A stretch of 64,000 nucleotides of DNA from Roseovarius sp. (GCA_027493545.1 JAOSKR010000001.1:276001-340000), one strand, 5' to 3'; positions 1-8,753 are shown, counted from the first letter of the stretch. Program-made: numbers and translations. Notes: a model not told the origin generated them from the letters alone.

Positions 1-405
1 CTGACGGCAGGCTGGCTCGGCAATCATTTCCCGCGCAAATACCTGCTGGCGGCGATCTATACCGCGCGCACCCTCGTTGCGGCGGCCTTCATCCTGACGC
101 CGATGACCCCGGCGACGGTGCTGCTCTTCTCGGTTTCGATGGGGGCGCTGTGGCTGGCCACGGTGCCGCTGACCTCGGGTCTCATCGCCCATCTTTACGG
201 GCTGCGCTACATGGGCACGCTTTACGGCATCGTCTTTTTCAGCCACCAGCTCGGCAGTTTCCTGGGGGTCTGGCTGGGCGGTAGGATGTACGACATCTAC
301 GGCAACTACACCGCCGTCTGGTGGGTCGGAGTCGGCGTCGGCGCCTTTTCGGCGGCGGTGCACCTGGCGGTGCGCGAGGACCGGACCGAGCCGCTGGCGG
401 CCTGA
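1..405 (+). CDS. MFS transporter, C-terminal part (truncated by window edge)
   Basis: The reading frame is open from the first base and encodes the last 134 residues of an integral membrane protein. It shows hydrophobic helices rich in Gly, Ala, Leu and Val, and a GLRYMGTLYG-to-FFSHQLGSFLG stretch typical of the second half of major facilitator proteins of the monocarboxylate/oxalate:formate antiporter type. It ends with a charged cytoplasmic tail (VREDRTEPLAA). The N-terminal half lies outside the window, so the substrate cannot be inferred. It converges with the ornithine cyclodeaminase-like gene 13 bases downstream, with no clear terminator hairpin between them. Confidence 0.75.
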   Translation: MTAGWLGNHFPRKYLLAAIYTARTLVAAAFILTPMTPATVLLFSVSMGALWLATVPLTSGLIAHLYGLRYMGTLYGIVFFSHQLGSFLGVWLGGRMYDIYGNYTAVWWVGVGVGAFSAAVHLAVREDRTEPLAA

Positions 406-418
406 CGGACGGCCACGA

Positions 419-1336
419 TCAGTGTCTGGCCCGCCAAGTGTCTAGGATATAGCGGCTGGTCATCAGGTCGAGATGCGCGCCGCCGCCGTTCTTGAAGAGC
501 GTGATCTCGTCGTCGCTTTCGCGGCGGAACCTGTCCGGTTCATAATGATCGGCCACCAGGTCGGAGCGCGCGATGGTGCCGGCCTCGAGCGGGATCCTGA
601 TCTCGCCGATATGGCCCACCGTGGTGTCGTAGCTATCGACAAAAAGGCGCGCGCGCCGCAATGCCTCGTCATCGGCCTCGCGCATGTCGGGGCGGTAGGC
701 GCCGATGAGGTCGATATGCTGGCCCGGACGCAGCCACGCGCCGCGGATGAGCGGCTCGGTCGACATGATGGCCGAGGTCACGATGTCGGCCGCCCGCACC
801 GCCCCCTCCAGATCGTCCGCCACTTCCAGCCCGGCACAATCCTCCGCCATCGCCTCGGCGTTGGAGCGGGTGCGGTTCCAGACCGTGAAACGCGCCTCGG
901 GAAAGGCGGCGCCGTAAGCCTGAAAGAGCGACCGCCCGACCGTGCCCGCGCCCACGATCAGGATGTCGCGGCTGTCGGGCCGCGCCAGCCGGGTGGCGGC
1001 ATAAAGGCTGTCGCCCGCGGTCTTCCACTTGGTCACGAGGTGAAAGTCGATCACCGCCTCGAGCGCACCGTCAGCGTCGGCAAAGACGCAGACCGCGCCA
1101 TTGATCATCGGCCGGCCGTTTTCGGGATTGCCGGGAAAGACCGTGGCCGATTTCACCGCCAGCCCCATGCCGTCGATCCACGCCGCCCGCGACAGGAGCG
1201 TGTCGGGATCGCGGTAAAGGAAGGTATCTCCGATCTCGGCCCTGGGCAGGTCGTGCCCGGCCCTCAGGGCGGCGCAGAGCGCCATCCAGTCGAGACCCGC
1301 CTCGCCCTCGTCAAAGGGAATGATGGTGACGCTCAT
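419..1336 (-). CDS. Ornithine cyclodeaminase/mu-crystallin family protein
   Basis: This 305-residue protein belongs to the NAD(P)-dependent ornithine cyclodeaminase/mu-crystallin family. A substrate-binding region includes the VKSATVFPGNP segment (near residue 60) and VTKWKTAGDS (near residue 101). It is followed by a Rossmann fold with the nucleotide-binding loop ILIVGAGTVGRSL at about residues 125-137 and VWNRTRSNAEAMA after the second strand. Family members include deaminases, imine reductases and amino acid dehydrogenases, so the substrate is open. The start overlaps the upstream HAD gene stop as ATGA, which suggests translational coupling. It is a distant paralogue of the EutC-like gene at 14772-15764. 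Confidence 0.8.
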   Translation of the reverse strand: MSVTIIPFDEGEAGLDWMALCAALRAGHDLPRAEIGDTFLYRDPDTLLSRAAWIDGMGLAVKSATVFPGNPENGRPMINGAVCVFADADGALEAVIDFHLVTKWKTAGDSLYAATRLARPDSRDILIVGAGTVGRSLFQAYGAAFPEARFTVWNRTRSNAEAMAEDCAGLEVADDLEGAVRAADIVTSAIMSTEPLIRGAWLRPGQHIDLIGAYRPDMREADDEALRRARLFVDSYDTTVGHIGEIRIPLEAGTIARSDLVADHYEPDRFRRESDDEITLFKNGGGAHLDLMTSRYILDTWRARH

Positions 1337-1953
1337 GCCGTGTCCTCCGCTTGCAGCAGCCCGCAGTCACGCAAAGACTGCGCCAGCCCGTCGGCGCCGT
1401 CAAACAGATGCGTTTGCCAGCCCAGCGCGGCCGCCGCGGCGATGTTGCCGGCCCGGTCGTCGGTGAATAAGAGACGTTCGGGCGCGATGCCGCAGTCAGC
1501 CTCGAGCGCGGCGTAGATTTCCGGGTCGGGCTTGGCCATCCCCATCTCGCCCGAGATGTAGCGTCGGTCGAATTCGGCCAGGAACGGGAACCGCGCGACG
1601 CTGAGCGGAAAATTGGCGGCGCCGAAGTTGCTCAGCGCAAAGACCGGCACGCCCCGCGCCCTGAGCGCCCGCAGGATCGCCACCGAGCCGGGGATTTCGG
1701 GGCTCGCGATGTCGCACCAGCACTCGCGAAAGCGCATGATCTCGGCGCGCCAGCGGGGATGCCGGGTGGCGATCTCCCCGATCACCCCGGCGAAATCGCC
1801 GCCGCTGTCGATCCGGGTCATCATCCCATGAACATCCACCTCGGCGAACAGCTCGCGCCGCCGCGCCCGGCCGATGACGCGGTCGAAATATCGCTCCGGC
1901 TGCCACTCGATCAGCACATTGCCGATGTCGAAGATCACCGCGTCAACTGCCAT
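1333..1953 (-). CDS. HAD-superfamily hydrolase (YihX-like phosphatase)
   Basis: This 206-residue HAD hydrolase starts at the ATG at 1953; the frame is open further upstream but the family N-terminus (AVDAVIFDIGNVLIEW) begins here. Motif I is FDIGNVLI, motif II is in ALSNFG (about residue 110), motif III uses the Lys in GMAKPDPEIY and motif IV is LLFTDDRAGN. The DxGNV form of motif I is typical of the YihX sugar-phosphate phosphatase subgroup, in which Asn replaces part of the usual DxDxT pattern. The stop overlaps the start of the next gene by four bases. The substrate is unknown; dephosphorylation of a small phosphorylated metabolite is likely. Confidence 0.8.
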   Translation of the reverse strand: MAVDAVIFDIGNVLIEWQPERYFDRVIGRARRRELFAEVDVHGMMTRIDSGGDFAGVIGEIATRHPRWRAEIMRFRECWCDIASPEIPGSVAILRALRARGVPVFALSNFGAANFPLSVARFPFLAEFDRRYISGEMGMAKPDPEIYAALEADCGIAPERLLFTDDRAGNIAAAAALGWQTHLFDGADGLAQSLRDCGLLQAEDTA

Positions 1954-1979
1954 GGCCGTCCCCTGCCGCCTGCCCCGGT

Positions 1980-2435
1980 TCAGCCCCCGCCGGAACCGGC
2001 AAGTTTCCGCAACACCCGTTCCAGCGCGTCGAGAAACCGCGCCCTGTCGGCCTTCGAGAACCCCTTGCCGCCGCCCTGGCGGAACGGGTCGGCGGCACGC
2101 AGGTCGGCCATCAGGTCGCGCGTGGCCAGCACGTTGCCGATATTGAGAGGCGTCAGCGCCTCGCCATCGGGCTTGAGCACCGCCGCGCCGGCCTCGATGC
2201 AACGCACCGCCAGCGGGATGTCGGCGGTGATCACCACGTCGCCCGCCCCGACGCGCTCGGCGATCCAGCGATCGGCCATATCCGGCCCCGCGTCGACGAT
2301 CACCGTCTCCACCAGCGGGTTGGCCGAGGGCCGGATGCCGCCGTTGGAGACGATGCGCACCCGCACGCCATGCCGCGTCGCCACCCGCTCGACCTCGGCC
2401 CTGACCGGGCAGGCATCGGCGTCGATGTAGATCAC
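1980..2435 (-). CDS. YaiI/YqxD (DUF188) family protein
   Basis: This 151-residue protein matches the length and hallmark N-terminus of the YaiI/YqxD family ([11 protein letters not shown]). Later family features are the IVSNGGIRP segment, [11 protein letters not shown] and the C-terminal [19 protein letters not shown] chose the GTG at 2435 because the conserved strand begins right there and nothing upstream in the frame resembles the family. The fold is PIN-like and a nuclease role has been suggested for relatives, but no function is established. It sits 26 bases upstream of the HAD gene in the same direction, probably in one transcription unit with fghA. Confidence 0.85.
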   Translation of the reverse strand: MIYIDADACPVRAEVERVATRHGVRVRIVSNGGIRPSANPLVETVIVDAGPDMADRWIAERVGAGDVVITADIPLAVRCIEAGAAVLKPDGEALTPLNIGNVLATRDLMADLRAADPFRQGGGKGFSKADRARFLDALERVLRKLAGSGGG

Positions 2436-2508
2436 GCCGCGCCGGCCCCGGCCGCGCGCCCCGCCGGCCCCGGCCCGATGGCGATCGGGCCGCACTCGCC
2501 CGATCTGT

Positions 2509-3348
2509 TCATGCCGCCGCCGCGTGAAGTGCCTCGGCGTGAAAGGCCATGTGATCCTCCATGAAGCTCTGGACGAAGAAATAGCTGTGATCGTAGCCCG
2601 GCTGCAGCCGCAGCGTGGCGGGCTGGCCGCGTTCGGCCACCGCATGGGCGAAATCGTGGGTGCCGAGCAGCCCGAAGAACTGATCCTTGGTGCCGGTATC
2701 GGTCAGGATCGGCCCGTCGAAGCCCTGCGCGCGCATGAGAAGCGTGGCGTCATGCACGGCCCAGGCGGCCTCGTCCTCGCCGAGATAGGCTGTGAACTGC
2801 TTGCGCCCCCAGTCGCTCGTCGTCGGATGGCAGATCGGTGCGAAGGCCGAGACCGAACGGAACCGGCCCTTGAGCCCCATTGCCAGCGTCAGCGCGCCAT
2901 GCCCGCCCATCGAATGCCCGGTAATCGACTGGCGGTCCATGTCGAGCGCGAATTCGGTCCCGATCAGCGCCGGCAGTTCCTCGGCGACATAGTCCCACAT
3001 CGCGAAATGCGGCGCCCAGGGCGACCGGGTGGCGTTGACATAGAACCCCGCCCCCTGGCCCAGGTCGAAGGCCTCGTCGTCGGCCACGCCCTCGCCCCTC
3101 GGGCTGGTGTCGGGAAAGACCACCGCCAGCCCCTGCTCGGCAGCCCAGAGCTGGGCGCCGGCCTTTTCCATCGCGTTCTGGTGGGTGCAGGTGAGCCCCG
3201 AGAGGTACCACAGCACCGGCACCGGCGCGTCGCGCGCCTCTTCGGGCAGAAAAAGGCCAAAGGTCATGTCGCAGCCGCAGGCCTCAGATGCGTGGGTGTA
3301 GACCCCCTGCTGGCCACCGAAACAGGTGTTTTCCGATACGGTTTCCAT
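2509..3348 (-). CDS. fghA: S-formylglutathione hydrolase
   Basis: This cytoplasmic serine hydrolase cleaves S-formylglutathione to glutathione and formate, the second step of glutathione-dependent formaldehyde detoxification. At 279 residues it has the usual esterase D family length. The nucleophile elbow is GHSMGG (Ser near residue 146), with [14 protein letters not shown] for the oxyanion region, and DQFF plus YDHSYFF carry the expected acid and histidine residues. The start at 3348 ([15 protein letters not shown]) matches the family N-terminus better than the upstream in-frame ATG at 3402. The usual partner, glutathione-dependent formaldehyde dehydrogenase, is not adjacent; the neighbour upstream is a transporter. 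Confidence 0.93.
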   Translation of the reverse strand: METVSENTCFGGQQGVYTHASEACGCDMTFGLFLPEEARDAPVPVLWYLSGLTCTHQNAMEKAGAQLWAAEQGLAVVFPDTSPRGEGVADDEAFDLGQGAGFYVNATRSPWAPHFAMWDYVAEELPALIGTEFALDMDRQSITGHSMGGHGALTLAMGLKGRFRSVSAFAPICHPTTSDWGRKQFTAYLGEDEAAWAVHDATLLMRAQGFDGPILTDTGTKDQFFGLLGTHDFAHAVAERGQPATLRLQPGYDHSYFFVQSFMEDHMAFHAEALHAAAA

Positions 3349-3405
3349 CTTGTTCAAGCCTCCATTTCCGGGCGCCGGCGCACCGGTTCGCGCCGGTTTC
3401 ATCTG

Positions 3406-4338
3406 TCAGTAAAGCGTCTCGACCCAGCCGATGACCAGCGACACGGTGAGCACCGCAAGCGCTGTCGAGATCAGGATCGAGGCCGAAACCCGGTGCGGCG
3501 CGACCCCGTAATGCTGCGCCAGGATATAGACGTTGCCCGCCACCGGCAGCGAGGCCGCGGCAATCATCACCGCCGCAGCATAGGGCTTGACGGGAAAGAG
3601 CACCAGCGCCGCGAACGCCGCCGCGGCCGGATGCAGCACCAGCTTGGACAGGCTCAGCCACCCGGCCACGAAGGGCCGCTCGGCCGATTTCGACGCGAGC
3701 GAGGCGCCGATGGCGAAAAGCGCGCCGGGCGTCGCGGCCGCGCCCAGGGTTTCCAGAAAGGCATTCATCACCCCCGGGATCGGCAGTCTGAGCGTCGCCC
3801 AGCCCAGCCCCAGCACGATCGCCACGATCATCGGGTTCTTCAGCAATCCCAGCCCGACCGTGCGCAGCACCGCCGCGCCGCCGCCCTCGTCGCGCGATCC
3901 CGTCACCAGGATCACCACCAGCGAGCCGAACACGATCAGGTCGATCGACAGCACCAGCATCACCGGCCCGATCGCCGCCTCGCCCAGCAGGAGCGTCAGC
4001 ATCGGCACACCCAGGAAACCGACATTGCCGATCACCCCGCACTGCGCCTCGATCGCCGCCTCCTCGATCGACATGCCGCGCAGGAACGCCACCAGCATGA
4101 CGATGCCATAGACGAACCCCGTCGCCCACAGATAGGCGGCGATGAAGCGGATATCGAAGACCTCGCCCACCGACAGGTTGGCGGCAAATCGAAAGAGCAT
4201 CGCCGAGAGCGCGAAATAGAAGACGAACCTGGTCAGCCACGCCGTCGCCTCTTCGGGAAAGAACCCGATCCGCCCGGACCCGTAGCCGAGCCCGAGGATC
4301 AGGAAAAACGGCAGCGTCTGCAAAAAGATATCCAGCAT
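3406..4338 (-). CDS. AEC family transporter (auxin efflux carrier-like permease)
   Basis: This 310-residue integral membrane protein of the auxin efflux carrier family has about ten predicted hydrophobic helices in two halves. Diagnostic features are the N-terminal LPFFLILGLGYGSGR, the unwound-helix region around GVIGNVGFLGVPML (near residue 105) and ASLPVAGNVYILAQHYG (near residue 270). Bacterial members are usually carboxylate or small organic anion carriers, so the substrate is open. The start at 4338 (MLDIFLQ) is chosen because the preceding in-frame sequence is not membrane-like and runs into a repeat-bearing intergenic region. Confidence 0.85.
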   Translation of the reverse strand: MLDIFLQTLPFFLILGLGYGSGRIGFFPEEATAWLTRFVFYFALSAMLFRFAANLSVGEVFDIRFIAAYLWATGFVYGIVMLVAFLRGMSIEEAAIEAQCGVIGNVGFLGVPMLTLLLGEAAIGPVMLVLSIDLIVFGSLVVILVTGSRDEGGGAAVLRTVGLGLLKNPMIVAIVLGLGWATLRLPIPGVMNAFLETLGAAATPGALFAIGASLASKSAERPFVAGWLSLSKLVLHPAAAAFAALVLFPVKPYAAAVMIAAASLPVAGNVYILAQHYGVAPHRVSASILISTALAVLTVSLVIGWVETLY

Positions 4339-4430
4339 CGCGGCCTTGTTAGCACGGGCGGGCGGGGGCGCAAGCCGCAATGCGGAAAAGGGGGCGCTGC
4401 CCCCGCCGCGGCCCCCGCGGGGTCGCGACT

Positions 4431-4462
4431 CCCCCGGGATATTTGACAAACAGAAGAAGGGG
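4431..4462 (+). repeat. Short dispersed extragenic repeat A, copy 1
   Basis: The pattern is CCCCCGGGATATTTGACAAA followed by CAGAAGAAG. It shares the layout C-rich block, (G)GATATTT, a four- to six-base spacer and an A/G-rich GAAGAA or GATGAA end with copies elsewhere in the window. It faces copy 2 at 4591-4619. Confidence 0.7.
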
Positions 4463-4590
4463 CAGGGCGGACCCTGCCCCGGCCGGTGCGGCCCGCGCCG
4501 CCCGGTCTTCTCCTGTTGCGGTCATCGGCGTCCCCGCCTGTACCGCGCCCAGAGTTTCGCGCCGCGGGGTTAAAGAGGGTTTCCCCATTC

Positions 4591-4619
4591 TTCTTCTGTT
4601 GGGAAAATATCCTCGGGGG
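4591..4619 (-). repeat. Short dispersed extragenic repeat A, copy 2
   Basis: On the minus strand it reads CCCCCGAGGATATTTTCCCA then ACAGAAGAA, very close to copy 1 in opposite orientation 130 bases away. Confidence 0.7.
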
Positions 4620-4669
4620 TGAATTGCCCCGGGCCCCGGCCGGAGCAAGAGGGGGCGGACAGCCCCCCG

Positions 4670-5647
4670 TTACCCGCTGCCGATCAGCACACCGGCGGCA
4701 AAGACGAGCGCGCCGCCCAGCACCACCTGAAAGGCGGCGCGGAAGAACGGCGTCTCCATGTAGCGGTTCTGGATCCAGGCGATCGCCCAGAGTTCGACAA
4801 ACACGATGGCGATGGCGATGGCTGTCGCGGTGACGAAATCCGGGATCAGATAGGGCAGCGCGTGGCCGAGACCCCCAAGCGTGGTCATCACGCCGCTGGC
4901 GACGCCGCGCTTCACCGGGCTGCCGCGGCCCGAGAGCTCGCCATCGTCGCTGGCGGCCTCGGTGAACCCCATCGAGATGCCGGCGCCGACGCTGGCGGCC
5001 AGCCCGACCAGGAAGGTGGTCGCGGTGTCATGGGTGGCGAAGGCGGTGGCAAAGATCGGCGCCAGCGTCGAGACCGAGCCGTCCATCAGCCCCGCCAGTC
5101 CCGGCTGCACCCAGGTCAGCACGAACTGTCGCCTGGCGGTGCGGTCCTCGCCGGCGCGCGCGCTCTCGCCCAGATGTGCCTCTTCCAGCGCGTCCGCGCG
5201 CTCGCGGTGCTGCGCCTCGGCGGCCGCCAGATCGCCCAGCAGCTTGCGGGTATCGGCGTCCCGGCTGCGCGCCGCGGCCTTGAGGTAAAAGCGTTCCGCG
5301 TCCCGCTCCATCGCCGCCGCCTCGTCGCGGATGCGCTCCAGCCCGAGGTTTTCCACCAGCCAGACCGGGCGGCGGGCATAGTAGCCGGCAACGTGTTCGC
5401 GGCGCAGGAGCGGGATCACCTCGCCGAAGCGTTTGCGGTGGAGTTCGATCAGCGCCCGGCGGTGGCGGTCTTCCTCTTCGGCCATGCCGTCAAAGACCCG
5501 CGCCGTATCGGGAAAGTCGGCGCGCAACCTCTCGGCATAGGAGCGGTAGATGCGCCCGTCATCCTCTTCCGACGAGATCGCCAGTGCGAGGATTTCCTGC
5601 TCGCTGAGATCGTCGAATCGTCGGCGCGCGGTCACTCCGGGGATCAT
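4670..5647 (-). CDS. mbfA: Membrane-bound ferritin-like iron exporter MbfA
   Basis: This 325-residue protein joins an N-terminal rubrerythrin/ferritin-like di-iron domain (about residues 1-150) to a C-terminal VIT1/CCC1-type membrane domain (about 175-325). The first domain has carboxylate and histidine ligands in SSEEDDGRIYRSY, MAEEEDRHRRAL and AAAEAQHRERA. The second has about four to five helices starting at VQPGLAGLMDGSVSTLAP and ASVGAGISMGFTEAASDD. In Agrobacterium and Bradyrhizobium this family exports iron and protects against iron and peroxide stress. The ATG at 5647 is preceded by a good GGAGG site 8 bases away. An inverted repeat just upstream (5663-5679) could be its operator. Confidence 0.9.
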   Translation of the reverse strand: MIPGVTARRRFDDLSEQEILALAISSEEDDGRIYRSYAERLRADFPDTARVFDGMAEEEDRHRRALIELHRKRFGEVIPLLRREHVAGYYARRPVWLVENLGLERIRDEAAAMERDAERFYLKAAARSRDADTRKLLGDLAAAEAQHRERADALEEAHLGESARAGEDRTARRQFVLTWVQPGLAGLMDGSVSTLAPIFATAFATHDTATTFLVGLAASVGAGISMGFTEAASDDGELSGRGSPVKRGVASGVMTTLGGLGHALPYLIPDFVTATAIAIAIVFVELWAIAWIQNRYMETPFFRAAFQVVLGGALVFAAGVLIGSG

Positions 5648-5662
5648 GAGATATCCCTCCGT

Positions 5663-5679
5663 ATTGGAACGATGCCAAT
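5663..5679. promoter_or_regulatory. Inverted repeat upstream of mbfA (candidate operator)
   Basis: ATTGG and CCAAT arms flank a seven-base spacer (ATTGGAACGATGCCAAT), 16 bases before the mbfA start codon. Relatives of mbfA are controlled by Irr through an ICE motif; this repeat does not clearly match ICE, so the binding protein is unknown. Confidence 0.35.
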
Positions 5680-5739
5680 TTATCGACTCACCGGGCGCCC
5701 GCAAGCGCCCGATGCACCCGCGCCCGCGCGCCGCCGCGC

Positions 5740-6930
5740 CTAGCCCGGGCTCAGCCCCCGCAACCGCTCCGATCGCCGCCGGAGCATCTCGACCGTCGTC
5801 AGCAGCACGATCGAGATCGCCACCAGGATCGTTGCCACGGCGAGGATCGTCGGCGAGATCTGCTCGCGCAGGCCGATGAACATCTGCCAGGGCAGCGTCT
5901 TCTGTCCCGCCGAGCCGACAAAGAGCACCACCACCACCTCGTCGAACGAGGTGATGAAGGCAAAGAGCCCGCCCGAGATCACCCCCGGAAGGATGAGCGG
6001 CATCTGCACGCGAAAGAACGTCGTCACAGGGTTGGCGCCGAGATTGGCCGCCGCCCGGGTGAGCGAGCGGTCGAACCCCACCAGCGTCGCGGTCACGGTG
6101 ATGATGACGAAGGGGATGCCCAGCGCCGCATGGGCCAGCACCACGCCCCAGTAGGTGCCCTGCAGCCCCAGCCGCGAGTAGAAGAAATACATCCCCGCCG
6201 CCGAGATGATCAGCGGTACGATCATCGGCGAGATCAGGACCGCCATGATCGCACGGCGAAACGGCACGTGCTCGGAACTGAGCCCGATCGCCGCCAGCGT
6301 TCCGAAACTGACCGACAGAAACGTCGCCACCGGCGCGATCGCCACCGAGTTCCACAACGCCTGCTGCCAGTCCGGGTTGGTAAAGAAGTCGCGGTAGTGC
6401 TTGAGCGAGAACCCCTCGGGGTCGAGCGCCAGCATCCTGGGCGTGAAGGTAAAGAAGTTCTCGGCGTTGAACGACAGCGGCATCACCACCACGATCGGCG
6501 TGATCAGAAAGAAGAAGATCAGCCCGCAGGTGACGCGAAAGGCGTAATGCCCCAGCACCTGCCCCGGGGTCAGGTAGGGCAGCAGGTGCGCGCGGTACCG
6601 CCCCTCGCCGATCCAGTAGACGAACCAGCCGAAGAACCAGCCGAAAGCGATGCCGACGATCAGCCCCGCCAGCCCGCCCATGATCCAGCCGCCGGCCGCC
6701 ATCAGCGCCATGACGCCCCAGCGAACCGGCTTTTCCCGCCTCTCGTCCAGCACCCCCAGCGCCAGGAACCCCAGCACCGCCAGCAGCACCGCGCCACCGG
6801 CGATGCCGTTCAGCATGGTGCTTTGCGCCGCCCCCACGAAGAGCCCGGCAAAGCCGCCCGCCGCCGCCAGCACCGGCAGCGAGAACGAAAGCGGCTTCTT
6901 TTCGACGTATCTTAGCGTGTAGGTTGCCAT
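5740..6930 (-). CDS. ABC transporter permease, PotC/YdcV-like, with extra N-terminal membrane region
   Basis: This inner-membrane permease is 396 residues long against roughly 260-290 for ordinary PotC/PotI proteins. Residues 135-396 carry the standard permease fold with the EAA-type coupling loop near TRAAANLGANPVTTFF and LPLILPG-like sequence (about residue 310). The first 130 residues are extra and contain three hydrophobic stretches (about 19-36, 42-61 and 72-107) without a known domain. It starts four bases after the preceding permease stop and is the last gene of a minus-strand set running ATPase, binding protein, permease, permease. Spermidine/putrescine-type permeases are the nearest family; context suggests an organic nitrogen solute, possibly ectoine. 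Confidence 0.85.
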   Translation of the reverse strand: MATYTLRYVEKKPLSFSLPVLAAAGGFAGLFVGAAQSTMLNGIAGGAVLLAVLGFLALGVLDERREKPVRWGVMALMAAGGWIMGGLAGLIVGIAFGWFFGWFVYWIGEGRYRAHLLPYLTPGQVLGHYAFRVTCGLIFFFLITPIVVVMPLSFNAENFFTFTPRMLALDPEGFSLKHYRDFFTNPDWQQALWNSVAIAPVATFLSVSFGTLAAIGLSSEHVPFRRAIMAVLISPMIVPLIISAAGMYFFYSRLGLQGTYWGVVLAHAALGIPFVIITVTATLVGFDRSLTRAAANLGANPVTTFFRVQMPLILPGVISGGLFAFITSFDEVVVVLFVGSAGQKTLPWQMFIGLREQISPTILAVATILVAISIVLLTTVEMLRRRSERLRGLSPG

Positions 6931-6934
6931 CGCG

Positions 6935-8647
6935 CTATCCCAGCTTGACGTTGTCGATGCCCACGATCCTGTCGTAGGCCCAGTAGAGGATCAGCACCGC
7001 CGTCAGCAGGATCGAGCCCAGCGCCGCCGCCAGCCCCCAGTTGAGCGAGGACGAGATATGATAGGCGATCCGGTTGGAGATGAAGGTGCCGGTGGTGCCG
7101 CCCACCAGCTCGGGGGTGATGTAGTAGCCGATGGCGAGGATGAAGACGAGGATCGAGCCGGCCCCGATCCCCGGTACCGATTGCGGGAAATAGACCCGCC
7201 AGAACGCCGTCCAGTTGGTCGCCCCCAGCGACCGCGCCGCGCGCACATAGGTCTGCGGTATGGTCGACATCACCGAATACATCGGCAGGATCATGAACGG
7301 CAGCAGGATATGCGTCATCGCCACGATGGTGCCGAACTGGTTGTTGATCATCACCAGCCGGCCGGTGTCGCCAACCAGCCCGAGCCACACCAGCACGTCG
7401 TTGATCACGCCCTGCTGCTGCAGCATCACCTTCCAGGCGCTGGTGCGCACCAGCAGCGAGGTCCAGAACGGCAGCAGCACCAGGATCATCAGCAAGTTCG
7501 CGGTGCGCATCGGCAGGTTGGCCAGCAGGAACGCCACCGGGTAGCCCAGCAGGATGCAGGCGCCGCAGATCACCAGCGACATGAACAGCGTGCGCTGAAA
7601 GAGCATCACATAGATGCGCTGGTTCTCGGGGCGCGCCTCGATCCCGTCGACGCCATTCTGCATGTCGGCCGCGTTGAGGAAATAGCCGCTGGTGAAATGG
7701 CCGCCATAGGCACTGATCGTGCGCCAGGTGGCGATCTCGTCCCAGGCCTCGTCGATATCGGCGAAAGCTGCCTTGAAGTCGATGTCGGGCTGGCCGGCGG
7801 CCATGTCGCGCGCGGCGCGCAGCTCGGCCGCACCCGGGCCGTCGTAGCCCGCGAGATCGGCGCCGCGCTTGATCTCCTGGATCAGGGCGACCTTGACCGC
7901 CTCCCAGGGCTTTGTCCTGGCCACCTCCTTGCCGTCGTCGATGGCGGTGAAGAGCGCAAAGGTCGAATACTCGGCCACCGTGCGCGGCAGGATCCGCGCG
8001 ATTTCCTGCCCCGGCACGAACCCGGCATCACCGCCGAAATTCTCGCCGGTCAGCCGCTCCAGCCGGCCGCGCGCGGCCTTGAGCGGTGCGGTATCGCCCG
8101 CCGCGCCCTCGCCGCCGCTCATCAGAGCGTACCAGAAACCCGAGTCCTTCCACGACTTGTCGAGCGCGTCGAGCGCGTCGAGTTGCACCTCGCCGACATC
8201 ATCGACCTTGCGCCCCGACGAGCGGAAGACCGACGACAACCCGGCATGTTCGTAGTTGAGGCGGCTGCCCAACCGTGTGTGCCGCTTGGCCTCGGCGGCG
8301 AGGAACAGGTCATGATAGAGCGCCTCGAAAACCGGCTCGCCCGGTGTCTCGCCGGCGTCGGGGCTCCAGCCCTCCACCGCCACCACCGTCTGCGGCAGGG
8401 TATTGGGCACGACCTGGTTCTCGACCGAGCGGAACAGCATGTCGAGAATGGGCGCGATGAAGGTCACCAGAACGAAGATCAGAAGCGGTGCGATCAGCAT
8501 CAGCGCCCGCAGCTTCTGGGCTCTGAGCGCGCGCGCCAGGCTGCGCTTGAGCGGCGTGCCGTCAGCGGCCAGCATCGGGTCCGCGACCTGCGGCGCGGCG
8601 CCGGGTTTCGGCGCGACCGGCTGGCTGGTGGTTGTCATGTCGCTCAT
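6935..8647 (-). CDS. ABC transporter permease, PotB/PotH-like, with large extracytoplasmic insertion
   Basis: This permease has 570 residues, about twice the usual PotB/PotH size. The first helix (LMLIAPLLIFVLVTFIAPIL, about 49-68) is followed by about 280 mostly hydrophilic residues before the permease core resumes at YVMLFQRTLFMSLVICGACI (about residue 345). The insertion is charged, contains Trp- and Asp-rich stretches and should face the periplasm given its place between helix 1 and helix 2. The coupling loop is YVRAARSLGATNWTAFWRVYFPQS. The core is in frame throughout. It follows the binding-protein gene after a strong intercistronic hairpin. Confidence 0.87.
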   Translation of the reverse strand: MSDMTTTSQPVAPKPGAAPQVADPMLAADGTPLKRSLARALRAQKLRALMLIAPLLIFVLVTFIAPILDMLFRSVENQVVPNTLPQTVVAVEGWSPDAGETPGEPVFEALYHDLFLAAEAKRHTRLGSRLNYEHAGLSSVFRSSGRKVDDVGEVQLDALDALDKSWKDSGFWYALMSGGEGAAGDTAPLKAARGRLERLTGENFGGDAGFVPGQEIARILPRTVAEYSTFALFTAIDDGKEVARTKPWEAVKVALIQEIKRGADLAGYDGPGAAELRAARDMAAGQPDIDFKAAFADIDEAWDEIATWRTISAYGGHFTSGYFLNAADMQNGVDGIEARPENQRIYVMLFQRTLFMSLVICGACILLGYPVAFLLANLPMRTANLLMILVLLPFWTSLLVRTSAWKVMLQQQGVINDVLVWLGLVGDTGRLVMINNQFGTIVAMTHILLPFMILPMYSVMSTIPQTYVRAARSLGATNWTAFWRVYFPQSVPGIGAGSILVFILAIGYYITPELVGGTTGTFISNRIAYHISSSLNWGLAAALGSILLTAVLILYWAYDRIVGIDNVKLG

Positions 8648-8733
8648 TGCCGTCTCCTCGCCGCGATGCCTGCGCGGTCCGCTCCGTCGTCAGCCGGCCG
8701 GTCGCGGTCGCGGGCGGCTGGTCCTGTCCGGGG

Positions 8734-8753
8734 GAGGGCCGCGCGCGGCCCTC
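8734..8753 (-). terminator. Intercistronic hairpin between binding-protein and permease genes
   Basis: GAGGGCCGCGCGCGGCCCTC is a perfect 20-base palindrome; partly paired GGG/CCC flanks extend it. There is no T-run, so it is more likely an RNA-stabilising or processing element that keeps binding-protein mRNA abundant than a full terminator. Confidence 0.5.

Larger units (their letters stand above)
4339..4669. other. 331-base intergenic region with paired repeat copies, no gene
   Basis: No credible gene is present here; open frames are arginine- and proline-rich shadows. The stretch holds two facing copies of a short family repeat (4431-4462 plus, 4591-4619 minus) and GC-rich hairpins such as GGGGGCGCTGCCCCC at 4390-4404. 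It separates the start of the AEC permease gene from the end of mbfA, both on the minus strand, so the AEC promoter must lie within it. Confidence 0.7.

Noticed and set aside
2524..4446. A 640-codon plus-strand open frame opposite fghA and the AEC permease
   Set aside because: It shows low-complexity composition (Arg, Gln, His, Asp), no family motifs, and lies opposite two clear genes.
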